Assembly (NCBI RefSeq): GCF_001598435.1
Contig: NZ_BCYY01000010.1
Coordinates: 1 to 64,000, forward strand
Direction: 5' to 3'
Length of the DNA stretch: 64,000 nt
From: Sphingomonas pituitosa NBRC 102491
GTDB taxonomy: Bacteria; Pseudomonadota; Alphaproteobacteria; Sphingomonadales; Sphingomonadaceae
Part shown: positions 34,445 to 42,093 of the stretch, in pieces
Layout: the number at the start of each line of letters is the position of its first letter
How positions within the stretch are numbered: the stretch's first letter is position 1
Program-made: the position numbers and the translations under genes
Notes under the pieces: generated by a model
Told to the model about the DNA's origin: nothing
The model's input: the letters and a program-made list of their open reading frames with translations, nothing else
Database searches by the model: none

Positions 34445-35335
34445 ATGCTGCGCTCGATATACTTCGCTTCCGCCGTCAGTGCCGCCCTTGTGACGTCAGC
34501 TGCGGCGCAAAACCGTCCCTCGCGAGAGGTGCAGCTCATCCAGCTCGGCGCCGCTCAAGGCGCTGTTGTCGACAGTTCTCCTTCGCGACAGAGCGGGCCA
34601 CCGGAACCGCCTCAATCTGCGGTCTCGGACGCCATGCTGAGTGCCTTTCGGGTCCACGATCTGAGCCGGCAGTATGTCGAATTTCAGATGGCGCAGGGGT
34701 TCGGTGGCGACCCGCGACCGGCCCTGGAGCACCCCGTACCCGGACTCGCGCGGGTCGCGCCCGTCTCTTCGATTGCTGTCCCGGCATGGATGCGCGCCAG
34801 GGCAAGCTTCCCGTCGCTTCCATACACACCTGGCTGCGCCCCGGTGCCCTATGCGCCCTCAGGTTTGCTTGGCTACGCGGCCGAGGTGCGGCGCGCGAGC
34901 TACTACTCGATGATGAGTGCCATCGCGTGCGAGCACGGGATCCCAGTTGGCCTCTTCGACGCGGTTATTATGCAGGAGAGTCGCTATAACCCGCTCGCAG
35001 TCTCAAGCGCCAAGGCTTATGGCCTTGCGCAACTAATGCCAGGCACAGCGGCTGGTCTGGGAGTGGACCGATACGATGTCGTCCAGAATCTCCGCGGCGG
35101 TGCCCGTTATCTCCGCCAACAACTGGACCGATATGGTCAGGTGCACCTTGCCCTAGCTGCTTACAATGCAGGACCAGGGCGCGTGAAAGCCAGCGTGCCG
35201 CGGATAAGCGAAACACAAAAATATGTAGCGTCCATCATCAATAAATGGTCGTCCCTCGGGACAGGTCCCGTGCTTCAGGCGAGCCCTATCGAACGGAAGC
35301 CGCTACGTCGGGAAGCGAGTGTCTTAAGCTTTTAA
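34445..35335 (+). CDS. lytic transglycosylase (VirB1-like)
   Basis: 296 residues with a signal peptide (cut after TSAAA, about residue 21), a Pro/Ser-rich linker and a C-terminal SLT domain. The catalytic Glu is at about 178 (VIMQESRYNPLAVSS). GLAQLMPGTAAGLGV, LRGGARYLRQQL and AAYNAGPGRVKAS follow. It cleaves peptidoglycan to let the conjugation apparatus pass. GGAGAG precedes the ATG. It is separate from the tra operon and convergent with repA. Confidence 0.9.
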   Translation: MLRSIYFASAVSAALVTSAAAQNRPSREVQLIQLGAAQGAVVDSSPSRQSGPPEPPQSAVSDAMLSAFRVHDLSRQYVEFQMAQGFGGDPRPALEHPVPGLARVAPVSSIAVPAWMRARASFPSLPYTPGCAPVPYAPSGLLGYAAEVRRASYYSMMSAIACEHGIPVGLFDAVIMQESRYNPLAVSSAKAYGLAQLMPGTAAGLGVDRYDVVQNLRGGARYLRQQLDRYGQVHLALAAYNAGPGRVKASVPRISETQKYVASIINKWSSLGTGPVLQASPIERKPLRREASVLSF

Positions 35336-35361
35336 AGGCAGTCGACGCCGGTGGCGTGCTC

Positions 35362-36264
35362 TCAGGCGGCCGCCAGTCGTTCCTTCGAGGCGCGCTTTTG
35401 CTGCCGACGCCTTAGCACAACCATGGTCTGCTGCTTTCGAATCTTGCGGCCCCTAGCGTCCTCGACCTTGTCGTTCGACACGACGTCGTGAATCGCTATT
35501 TCATACTCGGGGAGCCGGTCCTCGCTCTCGACCTTCTTGAGCTGCTGGCGAAACTTCGCTGTTCCGGCTTGCGACCCGATCTTCGACGCTAAATATTCGA
35601 GTGGAACTTCGTAATCCCCGCTATCGCTATAGCAATGGGCAAGCTCGTAGATACGCCGTTCGATCGAACCCAGTTTGAAGTAATCTGAGTGATAATTATA
35701 CATTCGGTTATCGTAGGTAATAGCTCGAGCTAGCCAATCACAGATCATGACTCGTACCGATTCTAACTGAACCGTCCCATCTGGCAGGCGGCGAGTCTCT
35801 GAGTGCGCTTCCGAAAACCAGGAGAAATAGCCTCGCGTTCCTCGGTTCCCGGTCTCGATGTTAGTCTGAATCTGGGTGCCCTGAAGGCGAGCCAAAGCGT
35901 CAGAAAACCGCTCGTAATCGCGTTTAGAAGGACGATTTACGCCCGTCACGCGGAAAAAGTCGTGCGTGTTGAACTTCACCTCTCGACCAGATTCGCCAAG
36001 ATCCTGCATCCGATTGGCTATGACCGAAGAAACATAAATCAAGATTTCCTTGTCCCACATGGTTGCGATACCCATGGAACTAGGCTTGATCTGGATCTTC
36101 ACGTCGCCGAATTCGTAGCGGATCTCCTCCATTTGAGGCTTCTTCGACAGCGCGAAGAGCGGGAAGTCCATGACGCTGCGCTCGCCGCGGACCTTCCCGG
36201 TCATCGGGCTGTCCAAGCGATCGAAAAGCCGACCCTGCATCGGGGCGCTGATTGTCTTGGTCAT
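35362..36264 (-). CDS. repA: replication initiator protein A (RPA family)
   Basis: 300 residues matching the plasmid RPA family: VMDFPLFALSKKPQMEEIRY, then ATMWDKEILIYVSSVIANRM, VTGVNRPSKRDYERFSDALA and a winged-helix region (FKLGSIERRIYELAHCYS) with a basic C-terminus (RRRQQKRASKERL). RPA initiators are typical of sphingomonad plasmids and bind the origin to open it. The ATG at 36264 follows GAGGAAAGAGGG. It lies 166 bases after repC on the same strand with one iteron in between. Confidence 0.85.
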   Translation of the reverse strand: MTKTISAPMQGRLFDRLDSPMTGKVRGERSVMDFPLFALSKKPQMEEIRYEFGDVKIQIKPSSMGIATMWDKEILIYVSSVIANRMQDLGESGREVKFNTHDFFRVTGVNRPSKRDYERFSDALARLQGTQIQTNIETGNRGTRGYFSWFSEAHSETRRLPDGTVQLESVRVMICDWLARAITYDNRMYNYHSDYFKLGSIERRIYELAHCYSDSGDYEVPLEYLASKIGSQAGTAKFRQQLKKVESEDRLPEYEIAIHDVVSNDKVEDARGRKIRKQQTMVVLRRRQQKRASKERLAAA

Positions 36265-36422
36265 CCCTCTTTCCTCGGATTCTCCGGTCGGAGAATATGC
36301 GATCTCTAGCCTGCGGTCAGCCCCAATGGACACGGCATACCCGATAGCACGAGCATTTGTTCACCATCTGGCCCGTGGCACTGCCGAGCGAAAGCCGAAA
36401 TGGGCCGATTGGCGGGTCGCGC

Positions 36423-36445
36423 TCGTGCTTTCAGGTATGTCGTCT
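36423..36445 (+). repeat. iteron copy between repC and repA
   Basis: TCGTGCTTTCAGGTATGTCG on the plus strand, overlapping the 3' end of repC. It matches the iterons upstream of repC in at least the first 16 positions and is well placed to autoregulate repA. Confidence 0.65.
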
Positions 36446-37774
36446 CAGCATGCCTTGGGCCGTCCCATCCAGCGAGCGAAGTAGAGCTCCTATCGGCCTG
36501 GCGGTCGCTGTCGTCTCCATGCAGCGGACTGCTAGCGCGCGGTTCGCCTCCTTCAGACCGTGCATGGTCCTTCCTAAGTGAAGCTCGCCCTTAGCGGCCT
36601 TTTCACTCATCCCGCGCAGGTACGCACCAGGCTTTCGCACGTCCCCTGAGCGAAATTTCTGGATCGTAGCAATGACCGAAGCTGCGGCGCCTCGTACCCC
36701 CATCACGCGGCAGGCTTCCCTCCAGGCATGTGCGGGAATTTGATGCTGGGCAGACAACCTCTCGGCAGTCGCAACGACAACACCCCATGGCCGATCGTCA
36801 TGGAGAAGGTCCGCGCAGATGTCGGGCGCCACTTCGGCCAGGAAGGATGGCGTGACCCCATGAATCGCGAGATCCTTTTCCACCAGCGATTCCTCGGCGG
36901 ACCTGAGCGTGACCGATCCGCGACTACTGCTCTCTGCTGAGCCACTACCTGTAACTGCTTTAGCAGATTGAATTTGGTTTGTAGTTGTTATGTGGGCGAA
37001 GCCAGCTTCATGCGTGCATGAAATTTCTTCCATCGCCATGTTGGATTTCTCGGTCAGCGCCAGCCTAACTTCCTCAGCCAAGGCTTTCTCTCTCTCCTCC
37101 ATCTGCTCAACGCACGAACGTAGCAGATCAGGATCACGCGATCCCTTCAGCTGGGCAGCCGCCATGTGGACCAGCGCAAGCTCTCGATCGCCGTCCACGT
37201 GCAGCAAGTCCCTATCGACTACGGTCTGAGCCAGCTCTCGAACCTTGCGCCGGCAGGCCTTGAGGCGCCGATTGAGAACCTCCAGCTCCTTGTCCTTGGC
37301 CGCGCCTCGTTCCGCAATCTCGACGAATTCACGGTACCGCGCGCCGATCGGTGCCAGAACGATCCCGTACGCCCAGCGGAGAGCGCCATTTGCGGCTCTC
37401 TGGCCGCCTCGATGTCCATTGGGGCTGTCGCGAAAGGCGATCAAGCCGAGCTGCTGTGCCTGCTTCAGGATGTTCTGTACCTGTCTAACGCCTACACCCA
37501 GCTTTTCAGCGAGAAGTGCGTTGCTCGGCCAGACCACCGGGGTCGAACCTGGCATCCAATCCTGCGGCTTCGTCCAGGAAAACAGCAGATCGATCAAGGT
37601 GATAACTCGGAGAGGAATGCGCTCGTAGCTGGCGGCCCTCTTGAGGGCGATCAGCACCTTCCCCGGTGAAAGCGACAGGTCCACGCCATCGAATTTCGCG
37701 GCGAACGCGTCGGCGGTTGCTGCCGCCTGGTCATACTTGCGCAGTCCCGCTCCAGGGCGCAGGGCATGAGTCAT
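36431..37774 (-). CDS. repC: RepC-like replication initiator
   Basis: 447 residues. The N-terminal winged-helix domain of RepABC-type RepC is clear: SPGKVLIALKRAASYERIPL, WPSNALLAEKLGVGVRQVQN and GLIAFRDSPNGHRGG. A helical middle and a C-terminal RP-C domain follow (ADLLHDDRPWGVVVATAERL, ACRVMGVRGAAASVIATIQK, RKPGAYLRGM). Canonical repABC plasmids carry the origin within repC, but here no repAB pair is adjacent. GGAGAACC precedes the ATG at 37774. It appears to share a transcript with repA. Confidence 0.85.
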   Translation of the reverse strand: MTHALRPGAGLRKYDQAAATADAFAAKFDGVDLSLSPGKVLIALKRAASYERIPLRVITLIDLLFSWTKPQDWMPGSTPVVWPSNALLAEKLGVGVRQVQNILKQAQQLGLIAFRDSPNGHRGGQRAANGALRWAYGIVLAPIGARYREFVEIAERGAAKDKELEVLNRRLKACRRKVRELAQTVVDRDLLHVDGDRELALVHMAAAQLKGSRDPDLLRSCVEQMEEREKALAEEVRLALTEKSNMAMEEISCTHEAGFAHITTTNQIQSAKAVTGSGSAESSSRGSVTLRSAEESLVEKDLAIHGVTPSFLAEVAPDICADLLHDDRPWGVVVATAERLSAQHQIPAHAWREACRVMGVRGAAASVIATIQKFRSGDVRKPGAYLRGMSEKAAKGELHLGRTMHGLKEANRALAVRCMETTATARPIGALLRSLDGTAQGMLRRHT

Positions 37775-38043
37775 CGTTCGGTTCTCCGGTACTGGAGCCC
37801 GTGCAGGCAAAGAGATCCCGTGGCTACCAATCGGCGCGAAAAGGATCTGCTTGTTCAGCGGTGGTTTCGAGGCCGCTCATCGACCGGGCTCAAACCCATT
37901 TGACCTTGTCGGCCATAGGCCGGTGGCTGCGCTCTGCTCGAGTCTCCTGTTTGCGATCTTCACCTTCGTGGACGCACACTTGGTCCGCCTCGAAGGTCAT
38001 GGCCACGATAGACACCGTCATCGTTGCCGGTCTTCACCTTTGG

Positions 38044-38163
38044 TTCGTGCTATCGGGTATAGCTGCACGCAAAAGTTCGTGCTTTCGGGTATCGCGTGCC
38101 CGAACATTCGTGCTTTCAGGTAACGCGTCGCCTCGCGTCCTCGTGCTTTCAGGTATCGCGTCG
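38044..38163 (+). repeat. four phased iterons
   Basis: Copies of TCGTGCTTTCAGGTATCGCG or close variants start at 38045, 38077, 38108 and 38141, spaced 32, 31 and 33 bases, about three helical turns. Variation is mainly at positions 8 (A/T) and 11 (A/G) and near the 3' end. These are probable binding sites for RepC or RepA. Confidence 0.8.
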
Positions 38164-38294
38164 CGCCTATTTGCCTTCTGTTCGCCCGTCCCAGCCCCTG
38201 GGACGCTTCCTTGGCCACCGATTCGGGGCAGATCCCGACGGGTATGTTCGAGGGGTGTTCTTCTGCGCTTCCCGTGAGAGCCAGGTTTCGGGCC

Positions 38295-38317
38295 TCGTGC
38301 TATCAGGCATCACGTCA
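38295..38317 (+). repeat. degenerate iteron
   Basis: TCGTGCTATCAGGCATCACG, related to the phased iterons but about 154 bases further upstream of repC, beside the AT-rich run. Confidence 0.6.
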
Positions 38318-38433
38318 ACTAGGCTGCATATTTTTCAACGTGTTATCCGCCACGTCCGATAGTCATTCTTAAACGGGATTACCGCGCTCGTTTGGCCGTC
38401 CGGTCCCCCGATCGGTGCGAAACGCGAGCGGGC

Positions 38434-38456
38434 TCGTGCTTTCGGGCATGCCGTGA
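38434..38456 (+). repeat. degenerate iteron
   Basis: TCGTGCTTTCGGGCATGCCG, the outermost iteron copy in the region upstream of repC. Confidence 0.6.
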
Positions 38457-38610
38457 CCGTACGACTGGAACCTCCTCCGGATGCTCTTCGCGGTCAGACT
38501 AGAAAGTGTGTTCTGGTGATTGGTGGTGGCTGGAGTTAGTTCTCAACAGCCGGCTCGCGGAGCCAATTACGCTTATCTCGCGAGCAAATGACAGGTGCGA
38601 CCCTGTTACC

Positions 38611-39138
38611 TCAGAAATTCGATACGGCGCTTAGCGCTATCCGCTGATCCTTGCGCTGAGCGAAGCCACGATAGTCTATCTCAAGCCGCTCCAACACCAC
38701 CTGCTGGATGTGCCTGCCATGAGTTGGATAAATATCAGAGGCTTCCAAGCCATCGATCATCGCAAGGAGATCAAATATCCTCTCAGGAAGGCCCTGGAGC
38801 GCATTCGATATGAGCATCGCGATACTGGTATAGGTATCATGCTCTACCTGCGGATATTCACGGATAAGCTGTATCGAAAGGGCCGCTTGGTAATATCCGA
38901 CGTTTAAGACATCGAGCAAAACGTAAACCTCTCCGAGCTTGATCGGGGAGCGCTTCGATCGATCATCGTTGAATATGCGCCCTAAACGGCTTTTGGTTAA
39001 CCTCCGGCGCGACGCTGCCTCGATGTCTCTATAGCTGAGCTTCTGCTCCTTGATAATTGCTCCCAAGAAGTCGGCATACTCGACTTCCGCTCTACCGCAC
39101 TCGTCCGCGGATCGCTCCGCAGTGGGTACTAACTGCAT
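38611..39138 (-). CDS. HTH-type regulator-like protein
   Basis: 175 residues. The N-terminal third looks like a helix-turn-helix fold (FLGAIIKEQKLSYRDIEAAS, KSRLGRIFNDDRS, SPIKLGEVYVLLDVL). The remainder is helical with no known domain. Base composition is lower in GC than in neighbouring genes. It faces the replication region and may control replication or transfer genes. DNA binding is inferred from the pattern only. Confidence 0.55.
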   Translation of the reverse strand: MQLVPTAERSADECGRAEVEYADFLGAIIKEQKLSYRDIEAASRRRLTKSRLGRIFNDDRSKRSPIKLGEVYVLLDVLNVGYYQAALSIQLIREYPQVEHDTYTSIAMLISNALQGLPERIFDLLAMIDGLEASDIYPTHGRHIQQVVLERLEIDYRGFAQRKDQRIALSAVSNF

Positions 39139-39226
39139 ACGAAACCCCCTGTTCAGGACAGGGAAAAGTAACCATCAGCCGTCCCATTTTGCAACCTAAA
39201 ATGAGCCGTGGATGAAGGCCTGGGAG

Positions 39227-39688
39227 TTATCGGATAGGTACTACCTTCCCGTCTGCACGCTTTGCAGCCCCTTTGTATGCCTTAGCCTCAAGCATCGAGA
39301 GCCCGAATTTCGTTACGAACTCAGTTCTATTCTCCTCGACAACAAGGTCAAAGAGCATCAGTGATACCGCGTTAGCGAAACTAACACTGTCGCCTAAAAG
39401 TTTTTCGATCTCGGGTATCGAATCATCGATGGCATCGTAGCTCGACTCAAGAATGGTAATTTTTAAGGGTAAATCGCCGTCGGTTGGAATGATTTCCAAA
39501 TGCTTTTTCAAATCTTCGGCACGATAGTTTTTATGCAACTCACTCGCAGTAGCGCTACGCTCATCGATGATTTGCGCAAGGCTACCGAACGTCATCTTGC
39601 TGTTCGAGAACAAGCGAATGCTCTCGGTTATCAACCTGAAATAACCCTCCGAGATATTCCAGCTCCACTCGCGATTTGCCTGTTCCAT
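39227..39688 (-). CDS. hypothetical protein, 153 residues
   Basis: Starts MEQANREWSWNISEGYFRLI and is an acidic helical protein (LAQIIDERSATASELHKNY, EIEKLLGDSVSFANAVSLML) ending AKRADGKVVPIR. Composition is again lower in GC than the tra genes. No family recognised. It lies between the HTH gene and the tra leader, so a regulatory role is possible. The upstream in-frame extension to 39751 lacks a ribosome-binding site. Confidence 0.55.
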   Translation of the reverse strand: MEQANREWSWNISEGYFRLITESIRLFSNSKMTFGSLAQIIDERSATASELHKNYRAEDLKKHLEIIPTDGDLPLKITILESSYDAIDDSIPEIEKLLGDSVSFANAVSLMLFDLVVEENRTEFVTKFGLSMLEAKAYKGAAKRADGKVVPIR

Positions 39689-39827
39689 CAAACCCAGACG
39701 CCCTTTTCCCGCCCAGAATGGGCCGCTGCGACGTTTGCAACCCTGTCGCACGATGTTGTCGTTAACAGCCGGTTATAGGCTTGCCGGAGCCAATGATCGA
39801 ATCGGTTTTTCACGAATCGCGTGGCAA

Positions 39828-39896
39828 GTCCCGGTTTCGGGACGACCGTCGCTCTATTGTCGGAGTATAGCCGAGTTCATGTCCCGGCTTCGGGAC
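39828..39896. promoter_or_regulatory. twin palindromic operators ahead of the tra operon
   Basis: GTCCCGGTTTCGGGAC at 39828-39843 and GTCCCGGCTTCGGGAC at 39881-39896, identical 6-bp arms with 4-base centres, start positions 53 bases apart (about five helical turns). They look like paired operator sites for a dimeric regulator controlling transfer. Confidence 0.65.
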
Positions 39897-40001
39897 ACGG
39901 TTCTCGCGAATCATAGTCGCGTACCTGCTAACCGTTGAAATGCTCTTAATCGTACCAAGTTCCGTCGAGTTTGTTTGCTCCGGAGAATCCCGGTGAGCCA
40001 A

Positions 40002-40040
40002 CCTTGGCTTGGGCGCAGTGACCGCGCCCAGTCCAAGGAG
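40002..40040 (+). promoter_or_regulatory. hairpin overlapping the traA ribosome-binding site
   Basis: CCTTGG pairs with CCAAGG, and TGGGCGC with GCGCCCA, around the loop AGTGACC. The 3' arm contains the first bases of AAGGAG (40035-40040), the traA ribosome-binding site, so folding would limit pilin translation. Confidence 0.6.
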
Positions 40041-40049
40041 ACCTTTCGT

Positions 40050-40364
40050 ATGAAGACTCTGTTCACCGCACGTCGCGCCGAGACCGCCGGTCTTGTCGCC
40101 ACGGCCGCCATCGCCGCTGCGATGCTGGCAGGTCCGGCGTTCGCCGGTGCCGACACGACGTTCGACACGGCCCTCACGCAGTTCACCAACTTCCTCCAGG
40201 GCTCGGGCGGCAAGATCATCACCGTCCTTTCGCTGGCCGGTGGTGTCGTGGGTCTGGCCTCGGGCCGCTTCTCGCTCAGCCAGGTCGCGATCCCGGTGGG
40301 CGTGGGCGTCGGCGCCGGCACCGGCATTCCGATCGTCACTTCGACCGTCACCGCGACGATCTGA
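40050..40364 (+). CDS. traA: TraA-like pilin precursor
   Basis: 104 residues. A basic start and long hydrophobic signal end at AGPAFA (cut about residue 32). The mature pilin of about 72 residues has two hydrophobic helices (GSGGKIITVLSLAGGVVGLA and VAIPVGVGVGAGTGIPIV), the VirB2/TraA layout. It polymerises into the conjugative pilus. AAGGAGACC lies nine bases before the ATG. It is the first gene of the F-type operon and traL starts 56 bases later. Confidence 0.85.
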   Translation: MKTLFTARRAETAGLVATAAIAAAMLAGPAFAGADTTFDTALTQFTNFLQGSGGKIITVLSLAGGVVGLASGRFSLSQVAIPVGVGVGAGTGIPIVTSTVTATI

Positions 40365-40420
40365 CCGTCTGCTCCGGCGAGGTCGGCAGCTTCGCCGGAG
40401 CCCTTCGAGAAGGTGGCGCG

Positions 40421-40708
40421 ATGGCAGACAAGTACGTGATCCACTCGCATCTGGACGATCCTGAGCTGATCGGGTTTTGGACGCTGGACGAGTTCCTCGC
40501 GATGATCATCCCCTTTGTTTGGGGGATCCTCTCCCAGCATATTCTCATCGGCATTGTGGCGGCATTCGCTGGCTGGTGGGCGCTGCGGAAGGCGAAAGCT
40601 GGGAAAGCGACGTCTTGGCTGATCCATCTGGCCTATTGGCATCTGCCAGGGGGGTTTCCCTCCGTACGGGCCACGCCACCTTCCTACCTCCGCGTGATGG
40701 TGGGCTGA
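40421..40708 (+). CDS. traL: TraL, pilus assembly protein
   Basis: 95 residues with the TraL pattern: a soluble start (HSHLDDPELIGFWTLDEFLA), one or two membrane helices (IIPFVWGILSQHILIGIVAA) and a conserved C-terminal YWHLPG motif. It corresponds to VirB3 and sits in the inner membrane. One base separates it from traE. Confidence 0.9.
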   Translation: MADKYVIHSHLDDPELIGFWTLDEFLAMIIPFVWGILSQHILIGIVAAFAGWWALRKAKAGKATSWLIHLAYWHLPGGFPSVRATPPSYLRVMVG

Positions 40709-40709
40709 C

Positions 40710-41282
40710 ATGGATTTCACCTATCAGCATGGGCAGAGCCAGCGGATCCTCCGCCAGCGCAATCTGCTCGGCATGGCTGTCCTCGCCCTCGCGGGTGTCA
40801 TCGGCATTATGCTCCTCGTCTCGGCCACCCGGCCTCGCGAGATCGTCCTTCAACCGGTGTTGCGATCGCCGCTCCTCCTCAGCAGCGCGGGCATCTCGCG
40901 CGAATATCTGGAGCTTGTGACGCGCGACACCGCCGTCCTGGTGCTCGACCGCTCGCCGAGCAATCTGGAATACTGGATGCAGTCCGTCCTCGATATCACG
41001 AGCGCCAAGGCGCACGGGAAGATCAAGGCCGACCTTCTCAAGGTCGTGGATGAACAGCGCAGCTCCAGCATCGCGCAGTTCTTCACCATACAGTCGATGA
41101 CCGTCGATCCGAAGAACCTTCGATCGACCGTCACTGGTCAGCTCCACACCATCGTGGGGCAGAAGATCATCTCCAACGACGTCCGCACCTTCCAATTCGA
41201 TTGGGAGTATAATGGCGTCTCGTTGAAGCTCGCTGGCTTCGGGATGGTCGTCGATCCCAAGTCGCGAAAGGCACTTCCATGA
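40710..41282 (+). CDS. traE: TraE, VirB8-like inner-membrane channel protein
   Basis: 190 residues with one N-terminal transmembrane helix (NLLGMAVLALAGVIGIMLLV) and a periplasmic domain with the TraE segments LEYWMQSVLDITSAKAHG and GQKIISNDVRTFQFDWEY. It is part of the F-type core assembly at the inner membrane. The stop overlaps traK by four bases. Confidence 0.9.
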   Translation: MDFTYQHGQSQRILRQRNLLGMAVLALAGVIGIMLLVSATRPREIVLQPVLRSPLLLSSAGISREYLELVTRDTAVLVLDRSPSNLEYWMQSVLDITSAKAHGKIKADLLKVVDEQRSSSIAQFFTIQSMTVDPKNLRSTVTGQLHTIVGQKIISNDVRTFQFDWEYNGVSLKLAGFGMVVDPKSRKALP

Positions 41283-42091
41283 ACTACCTGGCCATCGGTA
41301 GCGCGGTGCTCGGCACCGCGCTCGTCTCGCGCCTGTGCATGCTCAGCCGGATGCTCGGCGCCGCGCTCCTCGCTGCGGCGATGTTCCTGTTCTTCGCGCG
41401 TCCCGCCCTTGCCGCCGACCAGACTGTTCAGGCCTCAGATGGCGGGCAGGTGTCGTGCAACGCCTCGGCGAAGGACCTCACCCGCATCAGCCTGGTCGAG
41501 GACGAGTTCTCGAGCGTCTCGAAGATCAACACGGGCAATCCGACCGACGATTTCAGCGTGGTCAACGAGCCGGTTCGCGGCGACATTTATCTGTCGGTGC
41601 CCGAAGGGTTCACCCGTCCCGCGCTCTCGTTCTTCGCGACCAGCAAGCGCGGTTACGTCTACAAGTTCGTCTGCCGGGTCTCCGGTGCCGATGCGGTCCA
41701 GGTGTTCATCTCGAACCCTGCAATCGCCAAGGCTGAGGCCGCTGAGGGCGGCACCGGCGTCAAGGCGGCACAGCGCTCCCCGCAGGACGCCGCGGTGGAT
41801 CTGGTCCAGGCCATGTACACCAACCGCGTTCTCGATGGGTACGAGATGCGCCAGCGCTCGCTGCGCCCTGTCTATGTCGGCAACCTCAAGGTCCAGATGA
41901 TCGCCGAGTATCGCGGCGACGAGATGACGGGCCGTGTCCTCCGCATCGAGAACAGGGGAACGGACGAGGCGCTCCTCAACGAAGCGACCGTCGCACCCTC
42001 CACCGCTCTCGCCGTGTCGATCGTCCAGCCCAAGCTCGCCGCTGGGCAGGTGACGACGGCGTATCTCGTCTCTCGCACCACTGGGAACTGA
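41279..42091 (+). CDS. traK: TraK, secretin-like outer-membrane core protein (VirB9-like)
   Basis: 270 residues. An extended N-terminus with a hydrophobic signal ends ARPALA. A beta-rich domain follows (DGGQVSCNASAKDLTRISLV, VPEGFTRPALSFFATSKRG), then a C-terminal domain (YRGDEMTGRVLRIENRGTDE). TraK forms the outer-membrane core ring with TraV and TraB. It starts inside the traE stop. Confidence 0.88.
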   Translation: MNYLAIGSAVLGTALVSRLCMLSRMLGAALLAAAMFLFFARPALAADQTVQASDGGQVSCNASAKDLTRISLVEDEFSSVSKINTGNPTDDFSVVNEPVRGDIYLSVPEGFTRPALSFFATSKRGYVYKFVCRVSGADAVQVFISNPAIAKAEAAEGGTGVKAAQRSPQDAAVDLVQAMYTNRVLDGYEMRQRSLRPVYVGNLKVQMIAEYRGDEMTGRVLRIENRGTDEALLNEATVAPSTALAVSIVQPKLAAGQVTTAYLVSRTTGN

Positions 42092-42093
42092 CC

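Larger units (their letters stand above)
37775..38610. other. probable replication origin region
   Basis: 836 bases without a convincing gene, upstream of repC. It contains six iteron copies (four of them phased) and a DnaA-box-like TTATCCGCC at 38343-38351 next to an AT-rich ATATTTTTC run at 38328-38336. The arrangement of iterons, AT-rich DNA and a box next to initiator genes fits oriV. This is inferred from layout only. Confidence 0.6.
39689..40049. other. 361-bp tra leader region
   Basis: No gene seen. It should contain the tra promoter. Two near-identical palindromes and a hairpin overlapping the traA ribosome-binding site are listed separately. I could not fix convincing -35 and -10 boxes by eye. 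Confidence 0.5.

Noticed and set aside
35336..35361. Terminator between the transglycosylase gene and repA
   Set aside because: Only a 5-bp stem (ACGCC/GGCGT) without a T-run is present.
38044..38163. Possible CRISPR-like repeats
   Set aside because: Repeats are about 22 bp with only about 10 bp between them and adjoin replication initiators, so iterons are the better reading.
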